A stretch of 64,000 nt of DNA from Nitzschia sp. pyKryTriq1 (GCA_956465555.1 OY101115.1:3944120-4008119); one strand, 5' to 3'. Shown: positions 30,108 through 40,457, numbered from the stretch's first letter. Notes: a model not told the origin generated them from the letters alone. A program made the numbers and translations.

Positions 30108-30373
30108 GTGATCGACTGCTAGTGGCGAGAGTCGTGTCTGAGATGTCCGCGTTCTTGTAGTAGACTACTACGGAGTAGATTACTATTCAAAATACGACCC
30201 TTCGTTGTTGTTTTTCCTTACTAACAACCACTAATGTGTACGATGTTCGTCGGGACTTTATACTACCGGGCACGCATACGTACTGAGAAGAAAGAGATCG
30301 TAGCGACTAAAAACCTCTAATGGAGACATTTTCACGGCTTCAAAAACTGAGCATATCTCTACGAACCAATCAT

Positions 30374-31084
30374 TTAAAAGACGGCTTCGTCTCCGTCGCC
30401 TCCATCACTCTCATCATCACTGGCGTAATAGTTTGTCGTGTAATCGGCGACCTCTTCTTCATCTTCCTCCTCGATTTCTGCTGTGTCACTGCGTTCCCCC
30501 TCCTCTCCTTCCTCCCCAGTTGCTTTCTTTCGTTGCTCCTCCGCTGCCAGTTCTTCCAGCGTCAACGCTCGCTTCGGAGTCCCATCCTCGCCTAATTCAC
30601 CAACTTTGTGAGAAGAAGCCAAGGGCAAAGCAACAAGCTTGTCAGGCAAAAGTTCTTCGGGAAGGTACCGCGGATCGGCAGTCTTGCCGATGCTCTCCGC
30701 TACATGGACATCTGGTTCCAAAGGGCGCGGACGTTTGTTGTATCGGACCACGTCAACTTCTTGCGACGGTCGGACATAGAAAGGAGAATCCTGGAAGCGA
30801 TGATGCATTTCGCGGCTCTTGTTGATCAGATAAATGTTGGGAGCCGTGGCTCGTTTGGATGAGGACTGGGCTGGTTGCAACGACGAAGGCGTTGGATCAT
30901 GACCCTTCTGGCCGCTCGAATGCCATTCAAAATCCGGGAATAGAAGAGGCTTGGTAATGTCTTGCAATCTGCGCAGATTCCCGGCATCTAGACCAGCTTC
31001 TTGAGCTGATCGCTGCAACAAGAGCCGCGCTCCCGAGGGCGGAGCTCGCCCCCCACGGCCGCGGCCTCTACCTCTGCCTGACAT
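30374..31084 (-). CDS. RPC7: RNA polymerase III subunit RPC7 (Rpc31)
   Basis: The frame is open further upstream, but the ATG at 31084 gives the canonical start MSGRGRGRGRGG and 236 residues. RPC7 (POLR3G/Rpc31) is part of the Pol III-specific trimer with RPC3 and RPC6 that opens promoters of tRNA and 5S genes. Diagnostic features: the Arg-Gly-rich N-terminus, FYVRPSQEVDVVRYNKRPRP-type middle (residues about 100-120, matching the family's 'RYSDRY'-like segment), the segment YLPEELLPDKLVALP, and a long acidic tail (EEEDEEEVADYTTNYYASDDESDGGDGDE-like). These are characteristic together although single motifs are weak. Confidence 0.8.
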   Translation of the reverse strand: MSGRGRGRGRGGRAPPSGARLLLQRSAQEAGLDAGNLRRLQDITKPLLFPDFEWHSSGQKGHDPTPSSLQPAQSSSKRATAPNIYLINKSREMHHRFQDSPFYVRPSQEVDVVRYNKRPRPLEPDVHVAESIGKTADPRYLPEELLPDKLVALPLASSHKVGELGEDGTPKRALTLEELAAEEQRKKATGEEGEEGERSDTAEIEEEDEEEVADYTTNYYASDDESDGGDGDEAVF

Positions 31085-31452
31085 GATAATTTCAGTAAGC
31101 AACGATTGGGCTATGTTTCCATAATTCAAGCTGAACGCGGGCTCTTGCGAATGGTTACGATTTCTGGTGTCTCCTATTGACGTCTGCCAACACAGTAAAT
31201 CCGTTCGGCCGACATCCCATTGCCAAGATGAGATGATGATGAGATGTCGCCACAAAACAAGCGACACCTCGAGTGAGAGATGCCATGGTAGGTGGGAAGA
31301 AAAGAGAAAATTGAAGAATGAATCGATGCGAGAGATCTTGGATTTGTTCAATGAGCGATGATGAAATGCGATGATGAGCGCTGATGCGATGATGCGATGT
31401 TTGAAATTCGACGACTAGTCTGTTTACTCTTTTGGGGGTACAGAAAGGGGGT
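31085..31452. other. 5' region of RPC7, no other gene seen
   Basis: Upstream of the minus-strand RPC7 ATG. It has GATGATGAG/GCGATGATG short repeats at about 31357-31398 and ends in the G-rich flank of the palindrome array. Confidence 0.4.
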
Positions 31453-31570
31453 AGGCCTTGGGCCAAGACTAGGCCAAGAAATCTTGGCCCAGGCCAAGAA
31501 TTCTTGGCCTGGGCCAAGAATAGGCCAAGAAATCTTGGCCCAGGCCAAGAAATCTTGGCCTAGGCCAAGC
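31453..31570. repeat. palindrome array, second and longer copy
   Basis: About six CTTGGCC-YR-GGCCAAG units with AATT, AAT or AAAT joints; same structure as 29216-29294 and in the opposite orientation judged by the flanks. It lies about 370 bp upstream of the RPC7 start. Confidence 0.85.
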
Positions 31571-32038
31571 GGGCTTTGCCACGGAGCGTGGCTAGCGCGA
31601 AAGAGCATTGTCCAAGCGTGCCCGTAAAGCGAGTTCCACGTTAGTGCGCGGTGACCCGCACCCTTGGATGTTCCAGTACCTGGGGTACGCAGTACGAACC
31701 AGGTACTGTACATACCGGTACTAGTAGGGGGCGGGGGGGGGCGGGGGGGCGGGTCCTGTACAGTACCATAGGACTGGTATGTACTGGTACCGTACGTGCC
31801 TTTGCCTTTATTCTGCCTCCCACCTCCCACTGCCGCATTTTCATTTTTGAATTTTCTTTTTTGTTGTCTCTCCACTCGAGCGATGAACTTCTTTCCATAT
31901 TCTAAATGCTGGTACCTGGTACTGTAGATGGATTGCATCATTACGGCACGAGTATTGCATTGAAGCAGCCAACAGAAACTGCGCTGTAGCACTCCTACGT
32001 ACGCATATTTTAAAAAAAAAGAAAATAAAGGAATATCC
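31571..32038. other. intergenic with G-run and GTAC words
   Basis: Contains a four-tract G-rich stretch at about 31726-31753 and GGTACCTGGTAC at about 31911-31922. It should hold the promoter of the Popeye-domain gene. Confidence 0.4.
31726..31753 (+). other. potential G-quadruplex
   Basis: G runs of 5, 9, 7 and 3 separated by single C; on the coding strand, about 285 bp before the next start codon. Also a possible assembly or polymerase-slippage problem. Confidence 0.5.
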
Positions 32039-33169
32039 ATGGTGGAAATCGTAACCCCTTTATCATTATGGATCCAGTTAGCAAGTCTCTTTTTCTTCAT
32101 GTCGGGTATTTTTGGGGACCTACTGGTGATTCGTTTCTTTCTTGTCCTGGCGTACATCATGTTGCTGACCAATGCCGTTGTCGGATCCCCGCTCTGGCCC
32201 GATCTGACAGGCCACGATGGAACCCTGGCAGTCGATAGTCTCTGCTGGGCGATCATCAGTCTGTATGTGCACGGCTGTTCCTTGTGGTGCTTACTTCTGG
32301 ACGAACGCAAGGTACCACTCAGCGACGACGAGGCGGCTCTGTGGAGAATGTTCTATCGAACGGGAGGTCTTTCGCAACGACTCTTTTACAGTATTGTGGC
32401 ATGCCATTTGAAAGTGGTGGAGTTTGAACCAGGGCAAGAAATTCCCACCCACGATGATTTCTATATCATCTACAGCGGACAAGTGAAACTACAAGTCTAT
32501 GATGATGTGTCCCACAAATATGATCGAATCATGGTGTCAGGAGAAATGTTTGATTTGAACTTTTTGGGATTATTCTCGGAAAAGACAGTCTTTGAACGAA
32601 CAAGGATTCAATGCAAAAGTATCACGCGGACGAAACTATTTCGAATCCATCGAGACGACATGAAGAAGATCGCCCGAAATGGTCGAGCCAAGGGCATCCG
32701 ACAAGCCTTGCTGATCAATCAACTATCTTTTATTGTGGAAAGTTATGCAGAACAAACCCCACTCTCCCGAAGAGCAGCGGAAAAACACGATCGTATCTTT
32801 GAGCCACTGGAACCTTGGGAAGAGCCTCGTTCCGTATTGGCAGGATCGGGAACCGCACTGAAACAGACTCTAGCCCATCTGATGTACTATGTCAAGACCT
32901 CTTTCAGTCCTCCCCTTCCCTTTGCGGGACACCCCGTAGGAATTCGACAAACACAGCTTCCAGCTCCTCCCGAACGAGATTCCTATGAACGTCCCGATGA
33001 GTTACCGCGTTTCCACTTTCGAAAATTCCTCTTTTCGCAGCGGCGCATGACGGGCCGATCCACCAGTAGTGCCAGCGATACCGCAACCAAAGAAGCCGCC
33101 CAGCAAGCGGCGGCAGCATTGCAAGAACAGACCGAAGTGGAGGATTCTAGGGGCGAGCAGAGCTGCTGA
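32039..33169 (+). CDS. Popeye-domain-like membrane protein
   Basis: A 376-residue single-exon protein. Three hydrophobic segments occupy residues about 8-95 (LWIQLASLFFFMSGIFGDLLVI; FFLVLAYIMLLTNAVVG; LCWAIISLYVHGCSLWCLLL). A cyclic-nucleotide-binding-like beta roll covers about 115-235: LWRMFYRTGGLSQRLF, VVEFEPGQEIP, DFYIIYSGQVKLQV, VSGEMFDLNFLGLFSE. Three spans followed by such a domain is the Popeye (POPDC) layout; animal POPDC proteins bind cAMP and modulate membrane channels. The usual phosphate-binding arginine motif of classic cNMP domains is not evident, as in animal Popeye domains. The tail is Ala/Gln-rich. Function in diatoms unknown. Confidence 0.75.
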   Translation: MVEIVTPLSLWIQLASLFFFMSGIFGDLLVIRFFLVLAYIMLLTNAVVGSPLWPDLTGHDGTLAVDSLCWAIISLYVHGCSLWCLLLDERKVPLSDDEAALWRMFYRTGGLSQRLFYSIVACHLKVVEFEPGQEIPTHDDFYIIYSGQVKLQVYDDVSHKYDRIMVSGEMFDLNFLGLFSEKTVFERTRIQCKSITRTKLFRIHRDDMKKIARNGRAKGIRQALLINQLSFIVESYAEQTPLSRRAAEKHDRIFEPLEPWEEPRSVLAGSGTALKQTLAHLMYYVKTSFSPPLPFAGHPVGIRQTQLPAPPERDSYERPDELPRFHFRKFLFSQRRMTGRSTSSASDTATKEAAQQAAAALQEQTEVEDSRGEQSC

Positions 33170-33547
33170 AGTGGCTGGACTAGTGATTGCATGGAGACTG
33201 CGAACGACGACTACTGTACTGGGAACGGTTGGATTATTGTCAGATTGAGTGGTTCTTCAACTGCTCGCTAGCTATGTGAAATGATTATTATTGGGAGATG
33301 CGTTTCGAAGCATTGTATGTAACAACACCTCATCGTCACATAGCATAGCGAATGCATCTTCCCTCCAGTGCAACGCTCTCTCAAACCTGGGTCAATCTGC
33401 GAACTACTCGTAGCTTGTAAGATACCAAAACTCCAGATGTATCGCTACAGCAGTGTAGTGCAGAGACCAAAGAACGATTAGAGATACAAAGTTTATCAGT
33501 CTATCAATAGCTAATAGACACAGTACACGTAGCAATCACAATCACGA
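33170..33547. other. intergenic between convergent genes, nothing seen
   Basis: 3' regions of the Popeye-like and glycosyltransferase-like genes; no repeat or gene of note. Confidence 0.5.
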
Positions 33548-34849
33548 TTATTCTACAGGAATGATAACTTGCTTTAGTCGATCTTTCAAGTCGGTGTGCG
33601 TCCAATTGTACAAGAACCGGCGCTTCATTATATTGAGCGATGACCCGCAACGCTCTCGAAGCCGTGGGCTGTCCCGTGTGTACAAGCGAATCATCTGGGT
33701 GTGCCCCAGCATGGCCGCCCAAAAGACAAAAGTCGACTGGAAGTTTCCCACCAATTCCTTTTTACTTTGGAGCAGAAAGCAAAAATCTTGAGGACCCGAT
33801 TGACCTTCAATAACGCGTACTTGTAATCCTCTCGATGTCAGGGCATCTACATACCGTTGCAACTGCTCGTTGTGCACCCGGGTTGTGATTGCCACCTTGT
33901 CACCCTTTCCCAAATGTTGCAACAACACTTCAGCTGTTTGACGAGGACTCACGTCTTCCAATCCACTGTCGCTGCCGGGAAGTTCTGTGATGAAATTTCG
34001 AAAATGTAACACCACCTCATCTTCGTCAGGGGATTGATCCCCGCAGCATGATCCAAAATCGAACTGAAATAGATTTCGAAGATGATCTAAGTACTGATCC
34101 ACAACCATTGTATTTTCTAGAGATTCAGAGAGCAGGAAGGGCATTGAGACCATGTCATTGTTGGTACTGCCGGACTGGGAGAACGACGGAGAGAAGACTT
34201 TGGACGCCGGTCGGTCCACTCGATGCCATAATGTCTGAAGTATCGATAGCGTTCTGTTCCAATCCTGAGGCTCCGCTGGCTGTGGATCTCGCCGAGATAT
34301 CACACCCTGCCAGGGCCGACCATTGATATAGCCAAGATATTTTCTGGTGAGTGGCGGTAGCCACTGCCTCTGTTGACGGTCACTATCATAGAATTCTCTC
34401 CATGTACTGCCTCGATCGAAATTCCACGACCGAAGATTAGGGAAACACTGCCTTAAAGTCTCACTTGTGGGCTTCCATTTGGGGCTGTCTTCATCTTGTG
34501 AGCCAATCGTAAGGACTTGATGGCGTAACAGTGGCTGCAGGTCCATCCCGAATACTCTGGAAGCGTACCATTTTACACCCATGCCGTGAGCAATCGCACT
34601 CAAATGATTGCCCATTTCTCCCCGTAGTTGGATTATTAGCGTCGGATCCTTCGCGTTATGATTCGAATAGGAAGCCTGCCCCGATAGGGCAGGCGAAAGA
34701 GCATGTTCGAGAGGATTACCTGATAGGTGGGACAAGGCTCCCAGCGCAAGAGCCAAATTGCAGAGCACAGTAATCATGATCAGGCCCGCAATAACATATC
34801 TGGTAATATGCCGTCTCTTTTCGATTGTGCTGGCAAGAGCCATACTCAT
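33548..34849 (-). CDS. type II Golgi membrane protein, fucosyltransferase-like
   Basis: A 433-residue protein with a short basic cytoplasmic end (EKRRHITR) and one signal-anchor (about 17-40, YVIAGLIMITVLCNLALALGAL), the usual topology of a Golgi glycosyltransferase. The luminal part has LIIQLRGEMGNHLSAIAHG, which resembles the GDP-fucose-site 'RxGxGNQ' segment of GT11/GT23-type enzymes, EDEVVLHFRNFI (family: V.IRRGD-like strand), VAITTRVHNEQLQRYVDAL, and ELVGNFQSTFVFWAAMLG (family: 'SSFSWWAA'). Family membership is inferred from these spaced similarities. A fucosyltransferase-like role in surface glycans is plausible but the exact activity is open. Single exon. Confidence 0.6.
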   Translation of the reverse strand: MSMALASTIEKRRHITRYVIAGLIMITVLCNLALALGALSHLSGNPLEHALSPALSGQASYSNHNAKDPTLIIQLRGEMGNHLSAIAHGMGVKWYASRVFGMDLQPLLRHQVLTIGSQDEDSPKWKPTSETLRQCFPNLRSWNFDRGSTWREFYDSDRQQRQWLPPLTRKYLGYINGRPWQGVISRRDPQPAEPQDWNRTLSILQTLWHRVDRPASKVFSPSFSQSGSTNNDMVSMPFLLSESLENTMVVDQYLDHLRNLFQFDFGSCCGDQSPDEDEVVLHFRNFITELPGSDSGLEDVSPRQTAEVLLQHLGKGDKVAITTRVHNEQLQRYVDALTSRGLQVRVIEGQSGPQDFCFLLQSKKELVGNFQSTFVFWAAMLGHTQMIRLYTRDSPRLRERCGSSLNIMKRRFLYNWTHTDLKDRLKQVIIPVE

Positions 34850-35948
34850 GGCTGACTATCGGAGCCCTGCTACCTGGTGCTTCTTAGAGTACCGGTGGAG
34901 GTGCCAGCCTTTCTTGAAACGTGAGATGACAATCAAGACGTCGGACTTTTATATTTTTCATCAGTGCCCCATTGCCTCAAACTTTTAACTTTCCCTTGTT
35001 TTGCAAGGCTACCGTATCGTACGTCGCCAAGGTAAGCATTATAAAAAGAGGAACGAGCAAAAGGATGTTCGAGGATTATCACCATGGTTGTTGGTTATTG
35101 CACAACGGAAGTAGGTTCATGCGGCAGGCGGCTTGCGGCATGCTATTTTTTTTTTAAGAATATTATGCGCGGCTAGGCTCATCGCAATAATATGTCGGCG
35201 GTACGGTCGGCGGTACATAATGAACTAAAATAGCCCCAATTTGATCCCAGTCTCGCTCTCTCTCTATTTTGTAACGTAAAACTCTCTCTCTCTAGTAGAG
35301 TAGAGTAGCTATCTCCAGCTACTCTAGCTAGAGTAGAGTAGGTGTAGAATACAAGTAGAGGATGAGTATGAGTACGGTACTGTGTAATTTTTTATCGAGG
35401 CCTAAGGTCACTATCGTATGTCGAGGAGCCTCGTCGGGGGATCTCGTCGACGACGAAAATACTACCGGTACAGTGTAGAGGTATGGGTATGTATCACTGT
35501 TTTTACCACACAACTATGTCTTGTTCTGTTCTCACTTTCCATTCACATCGACCTTTTGATCCGCTTGCAGTTTACTACCTTATAGACCTTTTCGGATCTG
35601 TCACAGACTAGAGATTGACATTCACTTTCACTCCGTTCTACTAGTAGTTTTAGTTCCTACACCAGACACATCTGTCCCGGATTTCTCGATGAGTTTGTCG
35701 GCCCCAAAATTCATTCACAAGGTCATGTCTAAGCCATTGTTGTCTTCAAGCACAATGTAAAAACAACTCCTGTGCCCGAGTTTCGAACGCATTCCCACAC
35801 TCTTTTTGACATTTACGTGGATACATTTCCTCTGACAAGGAATCTACATTTCATTCCACAAGCCATGCATTGCGACATACCGGAAGCTATCTATGAGCTT
35901 CCTCGTCTTCGCAGGGATAGAAATTAATGCATCATCATAACATGGTGG
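34850..35948. other. 1.1-kb intergenic region, no gene recognised
   Basis: Has (CT)n tracts at about 35249-35264 and 35283-35294, CTACTCTAGCTAGAGTAG-type palindromes near 35318-35337, and an A/T run near 35147. Otherwise featureless. Confidence 0.5.
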
Positions 35949-37079
35949 CTAGAATACGTCTGGATACTTCTCCTTTAGCCAGTCTCGCCCTTTCTCAAGA
36001 GTCTTCTGTCGTCCTCGCAAATAGTTTGCAACAAGATCATCCCCCTTCATAGTAGCTTCATCTGCACCATTCTTGGCATCGTATAAGGCCTCTTCCAGCT
36101 CCCCAGCAATCAAAGCAAATACCTCAATGTCGTTTCGTTTTGAAATCTTGCCCATTCCGTTCCATGTTTCCTCCAGCGTCTCGATTTCTGCTGGTGTTGC
36201 CACAGCTACTCTAAGGTCCGCCAAACTCAGCTGATTTATCATGTTGTCAATGGAGCCCTTGCTGTCAACAACGAGGAATGATGTTGCCTTGCCCAAAAGA
36301 CGCACTCGGAAGGTTTCTTCGTTCGTTGCGTTGTCTTCTTCGACGAAGCCATAATTCAATAGAGTTTCCATGTTGTCGAAGTTGCCATATGATACATATA
36401 CCTCCGTTTCCTTCTTATATGGGTCTCCACCGCTGCCCCCAAAGATTCCAAAAAGCTGATCTGTCCAATCTCCTTTCTTGGCTTTGTCGCCACCCCCAAG
36501 TATTGATTTCGACTCCACTTCAAGCAAGAAACGATTGCTTCCATCTAGCCGTGCTGTGGTTTTCACGTTTGATTTATGGTTGAACATATCAAGCATTGGA
36601 GTCATCGAATAGGTATTGTCTGGCAGGAAATTTGATCTGGAGTCTACCACTGCTAGTGCCCATTGGTCGTCGACTTGATTGTATCGAAGTCGATCGATCT
36701 CCATCCTTGCCTCAAGCTGACGACTGTCGTACTTAGAAACAAAATCAAGTCGATCAGAGTTCCAAAATCGTGGCATTCCTTGGAGATCATCTAGCGTTGG
36801 AAACAAATCTAGCCATGGCCCGTAGTCAGAGTCAGATCCCTTGGCTTTCTCGTACTTGAGCTTTTCGCACAAAGTCTCCCAGTCTTCACCGACAATACAT
36901 GCTTCCATAGGAGCCGTCACGATGTTGATAGAGTCTGACGACGTAGACTGGCTTCGCAGCGTATCTTTGTCGGCCGGTAACGCCATGTACCGATACGCGC
37001 CATTGCTGACAAGCTCCAAAGGCGTGGAGATGCCTTTCGCTTGACTCCATGCGAGGAAGGGTGCCAAATCAGTTCTCAT
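35949..37079 (-). CDS. SET-domain methyltransferase, Rubisco-LSMT/SETD3-like
   Basis: A 376-residue single-exon protein. It starts directly with DLAPFLAWSQAKGIS, the entry helix of the LSMT/SETD3 group. YGPWLDLFPTLDDLQGMPRFW (about 86-106) is the family 'W.pYL..LP' segment. PMLDMFNHK (161-169) and YVSYGNFDNMETLLNYGFV (228-246) are the two SET motifs that bind S-adenosylmethionine and form the active-site tyrosine pocket. The C-terminal helical part (from about 285) fits the Rubs-substrate-binding domain. An insertion with KSILGGGDKAKKGDW and GIFGGSGGDP lies between the SET motifs. No clear transit peptide, so location is open; the substrate is unknown. Confidence 0.83.
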   Translation of the reverse strand: MRTDLAPFLAWSQAKGISTPLELVSNGAYRYMALPADKDTLRSQSTSSDSINIVTAPMEACIVGEDWETLCEKLKYEKAKGSDSDYGPWLDLFPTLDDLQGMPRFWNSDRLDFVSKYDSRQLEARMEIDRLRYNQVDDQWALAVVDSRSNFLPDNTYSMTPMLDMFNHKSNVKTTARLDGSNRFLLEVESKSILGGGDKAKKGDWTDQLFGIFGGSGGDPYKKETEVYVSYGNFDNMETLLNYGFVEEDNATNEETFRVRLLGKATSFLVVDSKGSIDNMINQLSLADLRVAVATPAEIETLEETWNGMGKISKRNDIEVFALIAGELEEALYDAKNGADEATMKGDDLVANYLRGRQKTLEKGRDWLKEKYPDVF

Positions 37080-37615
37080 TTTTTAATTACAGTGTATTCA
37101 TGCGTGACAGATGAGTTCGACGCTACTATTCTCGGTTTCTTCAAACCGTACACGTTACACGTATCTCGGGTAGAGGAGACAGAGTCAGAAATTGGAACAT
37201 GTCAACCATTGACAGCAGACAGCAGACAGCCCACAGTACTGGTACCATGGTACATGGTACAATAGTTTGGTGGGTGGAGGCGGGGGTGGCGGTGCGTGTC
37301 AGGGATGAAGGACGGCATGTTATCGGGGAAATGGGCCAATAGCGAGCAGACGGCATCAAAAGGGACGAAACACGAAAACACGTCACTCGCCCGTGGGCGG
37401 GACTGTGAATCACGGATCATTGGCTACAACGATTATATAAAAATACCGGTACATACTTGCTCTGAGAGAACCGGTTCGTAGCAGTAGAGAGTTGAAGCCT
37501 TCAGCTTACTGTAGGACCTACCCAGCATCCTTTCTTTTCTATTCTGGTTCAAATAGTCGTACACCAGAACCCAAAGGAGTAGTCCGGGTGCCTAGCTTCC
37601 ATTTTATAGAACAAA
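37080..37615. other. intergenic upstream of SET gene
   Basis: Contains GGTACCATGGTACATGGTAC-type overlapping palindromes at about 37241-37261. No gene recognised. Confidence 0.45.
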
Positions 37616-38899
37616 CTAGCTTAGTGTCGATTGTACCACCATGTCGTCGCTTCCTTTCTCCACCATTGCACTGCGTTTGATGTACAGCAATCGGTCTCGA
37701 TGAACCGACGAAAGATAGGGGGCACCTTCAAACTTGATATAGTTCTTTGAGGATCCTTCGTTCCTACTCATTTCCAATTCACGTTTTACATACGGTTCCA
37801 AGACCCACTTCCGAGAAATCAAGAGGTATGAATCAGAATGAATGTCGGCCAAGTGGAGAATACCATCGTGCCGGAGTGCTCGGAATGTGTTCAGGAGAAT
37901 CCGATCCACAAGCACCTTCATTTTAGCGTCTTCTTCTTTCTTGTTGTTGTCTTTAAATAGTACTGTTGATGCAATCGCCCGAAGTTTCGGGTTAATTTTG
38001 ATTCCCTTGTACGGAAACATCAGTTTCTTTGCATGTGTTGCCTGCACCCCCAACAGGTGAATTAGTAACGCATCTCGGAAGACGAACTGTGGATCCAATG
38101 GCTCAACTTTTGCCTGGCAATGGCAATATAGAAGTTCCGCTTTGTAGTCCAAGTCACAGGTGCAGGACGTCCCAAAGATTCGCCATTCCCCAAGCATATC
38201 ATCCATGGCCGGCAAGTGGCGCCGTGCCTTGACCTGGGACGTAATTTCGGGGCCCAACACTTTCAAATACCCCAATGCATTGAATTTTGTTGGATCTCTA
38301 GTCATGGATTCTTCCCTTTCGGCACAGGCTTTCCAGTGCCGTGCTTCTTCGTTGGGCCCGTCGATTCGTTCTACCAAACTTGCTTGGATTTCGCGTACCA
38401 CAAAGGGCTCGTTGTAACCCCCACCATGTTCTCCTTGGATGGTGACACATTGAACTTTACCAAAAACCTTGACAATTTCACCGAGTCCTATATTATCGTT
38501 GGATCCGTATTCACCCGAATTGCCGTGGTCTAAAACCAACGATGGAAGATGGAAAATATCATTTTCCGTGTTGTTGGCCCACACCAAACAATCAATGAGG
38601 CCTGTCCCATCATCTAGGACGTACAGGATAGATTCATCGGCAGAACGAACCGTAGCATTCACAATGCACCCAACCAATACGCACTTTGAAACCGGCACAT
38701 GCTGCTTGCCGTCCCCAGAAGACCAGCAATGAACACCGTTGACCAATTTCAAGTCGTTGATACCGGAAATCGTCATTGGAACATGGGCCCAGAAATTCGG
38801 TGCGATCCCTACAAGAAAAGGCTCTGCTCCTGTCCATCGGTGGTCTACTACACGTGCCGACGCATTGCTGAGATCACTGTCAGGCGGTATCGGCGGCAT
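37616..38899 (-). CDS. STN1-like OB-fold telomere protein (CST complex)
   Basis: A 427-residue single-exon protein. Residues about 66-175 form an OB fold with HVPVSKCVLVGCIVNATV and ILYVLDDGTGLIDCLVWANN; the 'vDDgTG.I.C..W' strand is the hallmark of STN1/RPA2-type OB folds. GEIVKVFGKVQ continues the fold. The C-terminal half (about 265-400) contains helix-rich segments with FRDALLIHLLGVQATHAK and VLVDRILLNTFRALRHDGILHLADIHSDSYLLIS, which fits the winged-helix tail of STN1. STN1 with CTC1 and TEN1 protects telomeres and starts C-strand fill-in. RPA2 is the main alternative, but the long insertion and length favour STN1. Confidence 0.68.
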   Translation of the reverse strand: MPPIPPDSDLSNASARVVDHRWTGAEPFLVGIAPNFWAHVPMTISGINDLKLVNGVHCWSSGDGKQHVPVSKCVLVGCIVNATVRSADESILYVLDDGTGLIDCLVWANNTENDIFHLPSLVLDHGNSGEYGSNDNIGLGEIVKVFGKVQCVTIQGEHGGGYNEPFVVREIQASLVERIDGPNEEARHWKACAEREESMTRDPTKFNALGYLKVLGPEITSQVKARRHLPAMDDMLGEWRIFGTSCTCDLDYKAELLYCHCQAKVEPLDPQFVFRDALLIHLLGVQATHAKKLMFPYKGIKINPKLRAIASTVLFKDNNKKEEDAKMKVLVDRILLNTFRALRHDGILHLADIHSDSYLLISRKWVLEPYVKRELEMSRNEGSSKNYIKFEGAPYLSSVHRDRLLYIKRSAMVEKGSDDMVVQSTLS

Positions 38900-39773
38900 G
38901 TTTATTTATTGGTCCAGCATCGAGGCCGGAATGCTCCCGCAGACTCGACTCTCGTCTCCAACAATAATCACGGCTTGAAATTATTTAGAATAAAGAACAA
39001 CCTGGGAGCAAAGATCAATGTACGGAATTCGCGGCGAGAAAGGCCTTAATAGTACATACAGTAGCTCACAGGTTCCCAAAAGTAAGTCGAGACAAGTATG
39101 GTAAGTTCATTGTCCAGCGATTTTGTTTTCCAGCGTTGCGTTTTGCGTTTTGGATGTCCTGTGTCCTGTTCTGGAGGGAGGTCACAACATATCCCAGATC
39201 CCAGCCACGAAAATGATTGTGGCAAACGCCTCTAGTAGTAGTAGGCGGCGACGGAACAGTGTGGTGCAGCGGATGTGTACGTAGCTGTAGTACTGCGGAG
39301 GTACACTAATGGCAGGAGCACTGTAGAGGCAAGGCCCGCAGTCGAGTGCGAGGTACGTACTCGTACGGGTAGAGTACGAGACCGTAGGAACCGTAGAAGA
39401 GGAGTTTTCGCACAATCGTGCGAAAAGAGCGCGGGCGCCAAGGGTACGTTTCTACCCGTAGGGGAAGGGTCTTTTCGGTCTGTGTTGTGGCGTACTACAG
39501 TAATATGGAGAGGATTTCAACGTTGGTACAGTATGAGTATGTACCAGGTTGTAGAACGGAAGAGGGGGGGAAACGTAAAGTGAGAATATTCCATAGTATA
39601 CGATGGATTATCAGGCGTAGTTTTGTTTGGAGGATGGCAACAAATCGACAAGAAGAACAACACCAACGCAGCAACTAAATCGACAACAAGAACAACACCG
39701 ACGCATAATTACTGACCGTTCTCGTCTCTCTATTCGTTTTCTCCCAGTTGAAGTGGCACTGTGACATGAACAA

Positions 39774-40106
39774 ATGTCACCTTGTTCCACCGGTAAGGGA
39801 CATCACTCACCCAAAATGGCCATTGACTTGTATTTTCCGCTTGAGGAAGGGAGATTATCAAGTTTCATATACCAGCCAAACAGAGGGAGCCGCGGTAGAC
39901 GACCGACCCGGAAAGAAATCACTGTCAACAAAGATGCAGTGCTTTTATTTGAGACGTGTACGTTTTATCACGCTACGAAACCTATTAATGAGGAAACGGA
40001 GACGAAAGATCTTCCTCCTTGGTGCCTGTACTCCAAGACAGAAAATACAAATTTGAGTTTGTTATCTCACTTTATTGGAATATTTAACTTTAATGGAATA
40101 TTATAA
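39774..40106 (+). CDS. doubtful small open frame, 110 residues
   Basis: Unassigned. The middle (ITVNKDAVLLFETCTFYHAT and LPPWCLYSKTEN) has the composition of a globular protein and loosely recalls the last strands of a 2-oxoglutarate dioxygenase fold. No start context or neighbouring exon supports it. It could be an exon, a decayed gene or chance. Confidence 0.2.
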   Translation: MSPCSTGKGHHSPKMAIDLYFPLEEGRLSSFIYQPNRGSRGRRPTRKEITVNKDAVLLFETCTFYHATKPINEETETKDLPPWCLYSKTENTNLSLLSHFIGIFNFNGIL

Positions 40107-40400
40107 TTTGACTGTGGGTTAACCAAGTGCGCTATCATAAATTAATGAGCTGAATGCTCTACTGATGAAATGAACTTTGGTTCATTTCTATTTTCTTGAA
40201 TGTGTTGACATGTATTTCGATAGAAGTCCTTTGGCTTCTTACAGTTTCTTGGGGGATCATAGATCGTCTCCGAGAGTCTTAGAAAGTAACTTGGAGTCGT
40301 GTGTGATCCATTCGTGTGACATGTGCGGGTTTGCGTAATCGTGAACGCTGGTCGCGTCCGGCCGTCGTTCCGTGAACGTTCGATGTAGATATTCGAACAA

Positions 40401-40457
40401 GCGGGCCCCTCACTGGACTCGGAAGCTATCATACCGGTCGGTACGTATCTCGAATAC
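40401..40457 (+). repeat. direct repeat copy 1 (57 bp)
   Basis: Starts GCGGGCCCCTCACTGGACTC and ends GTACGTATCTCGAATAC. The second copy at 40706-40757 is identical except for one substitution pair and a 5-base gap. Confidence 0.85.

Noticed and set aside
31348-32310. Minus-strand frame of 320 codons
   Set aside because: It runs across the palindrome array, the G-run and the antisense of the Popeye gene start; no domain seen.
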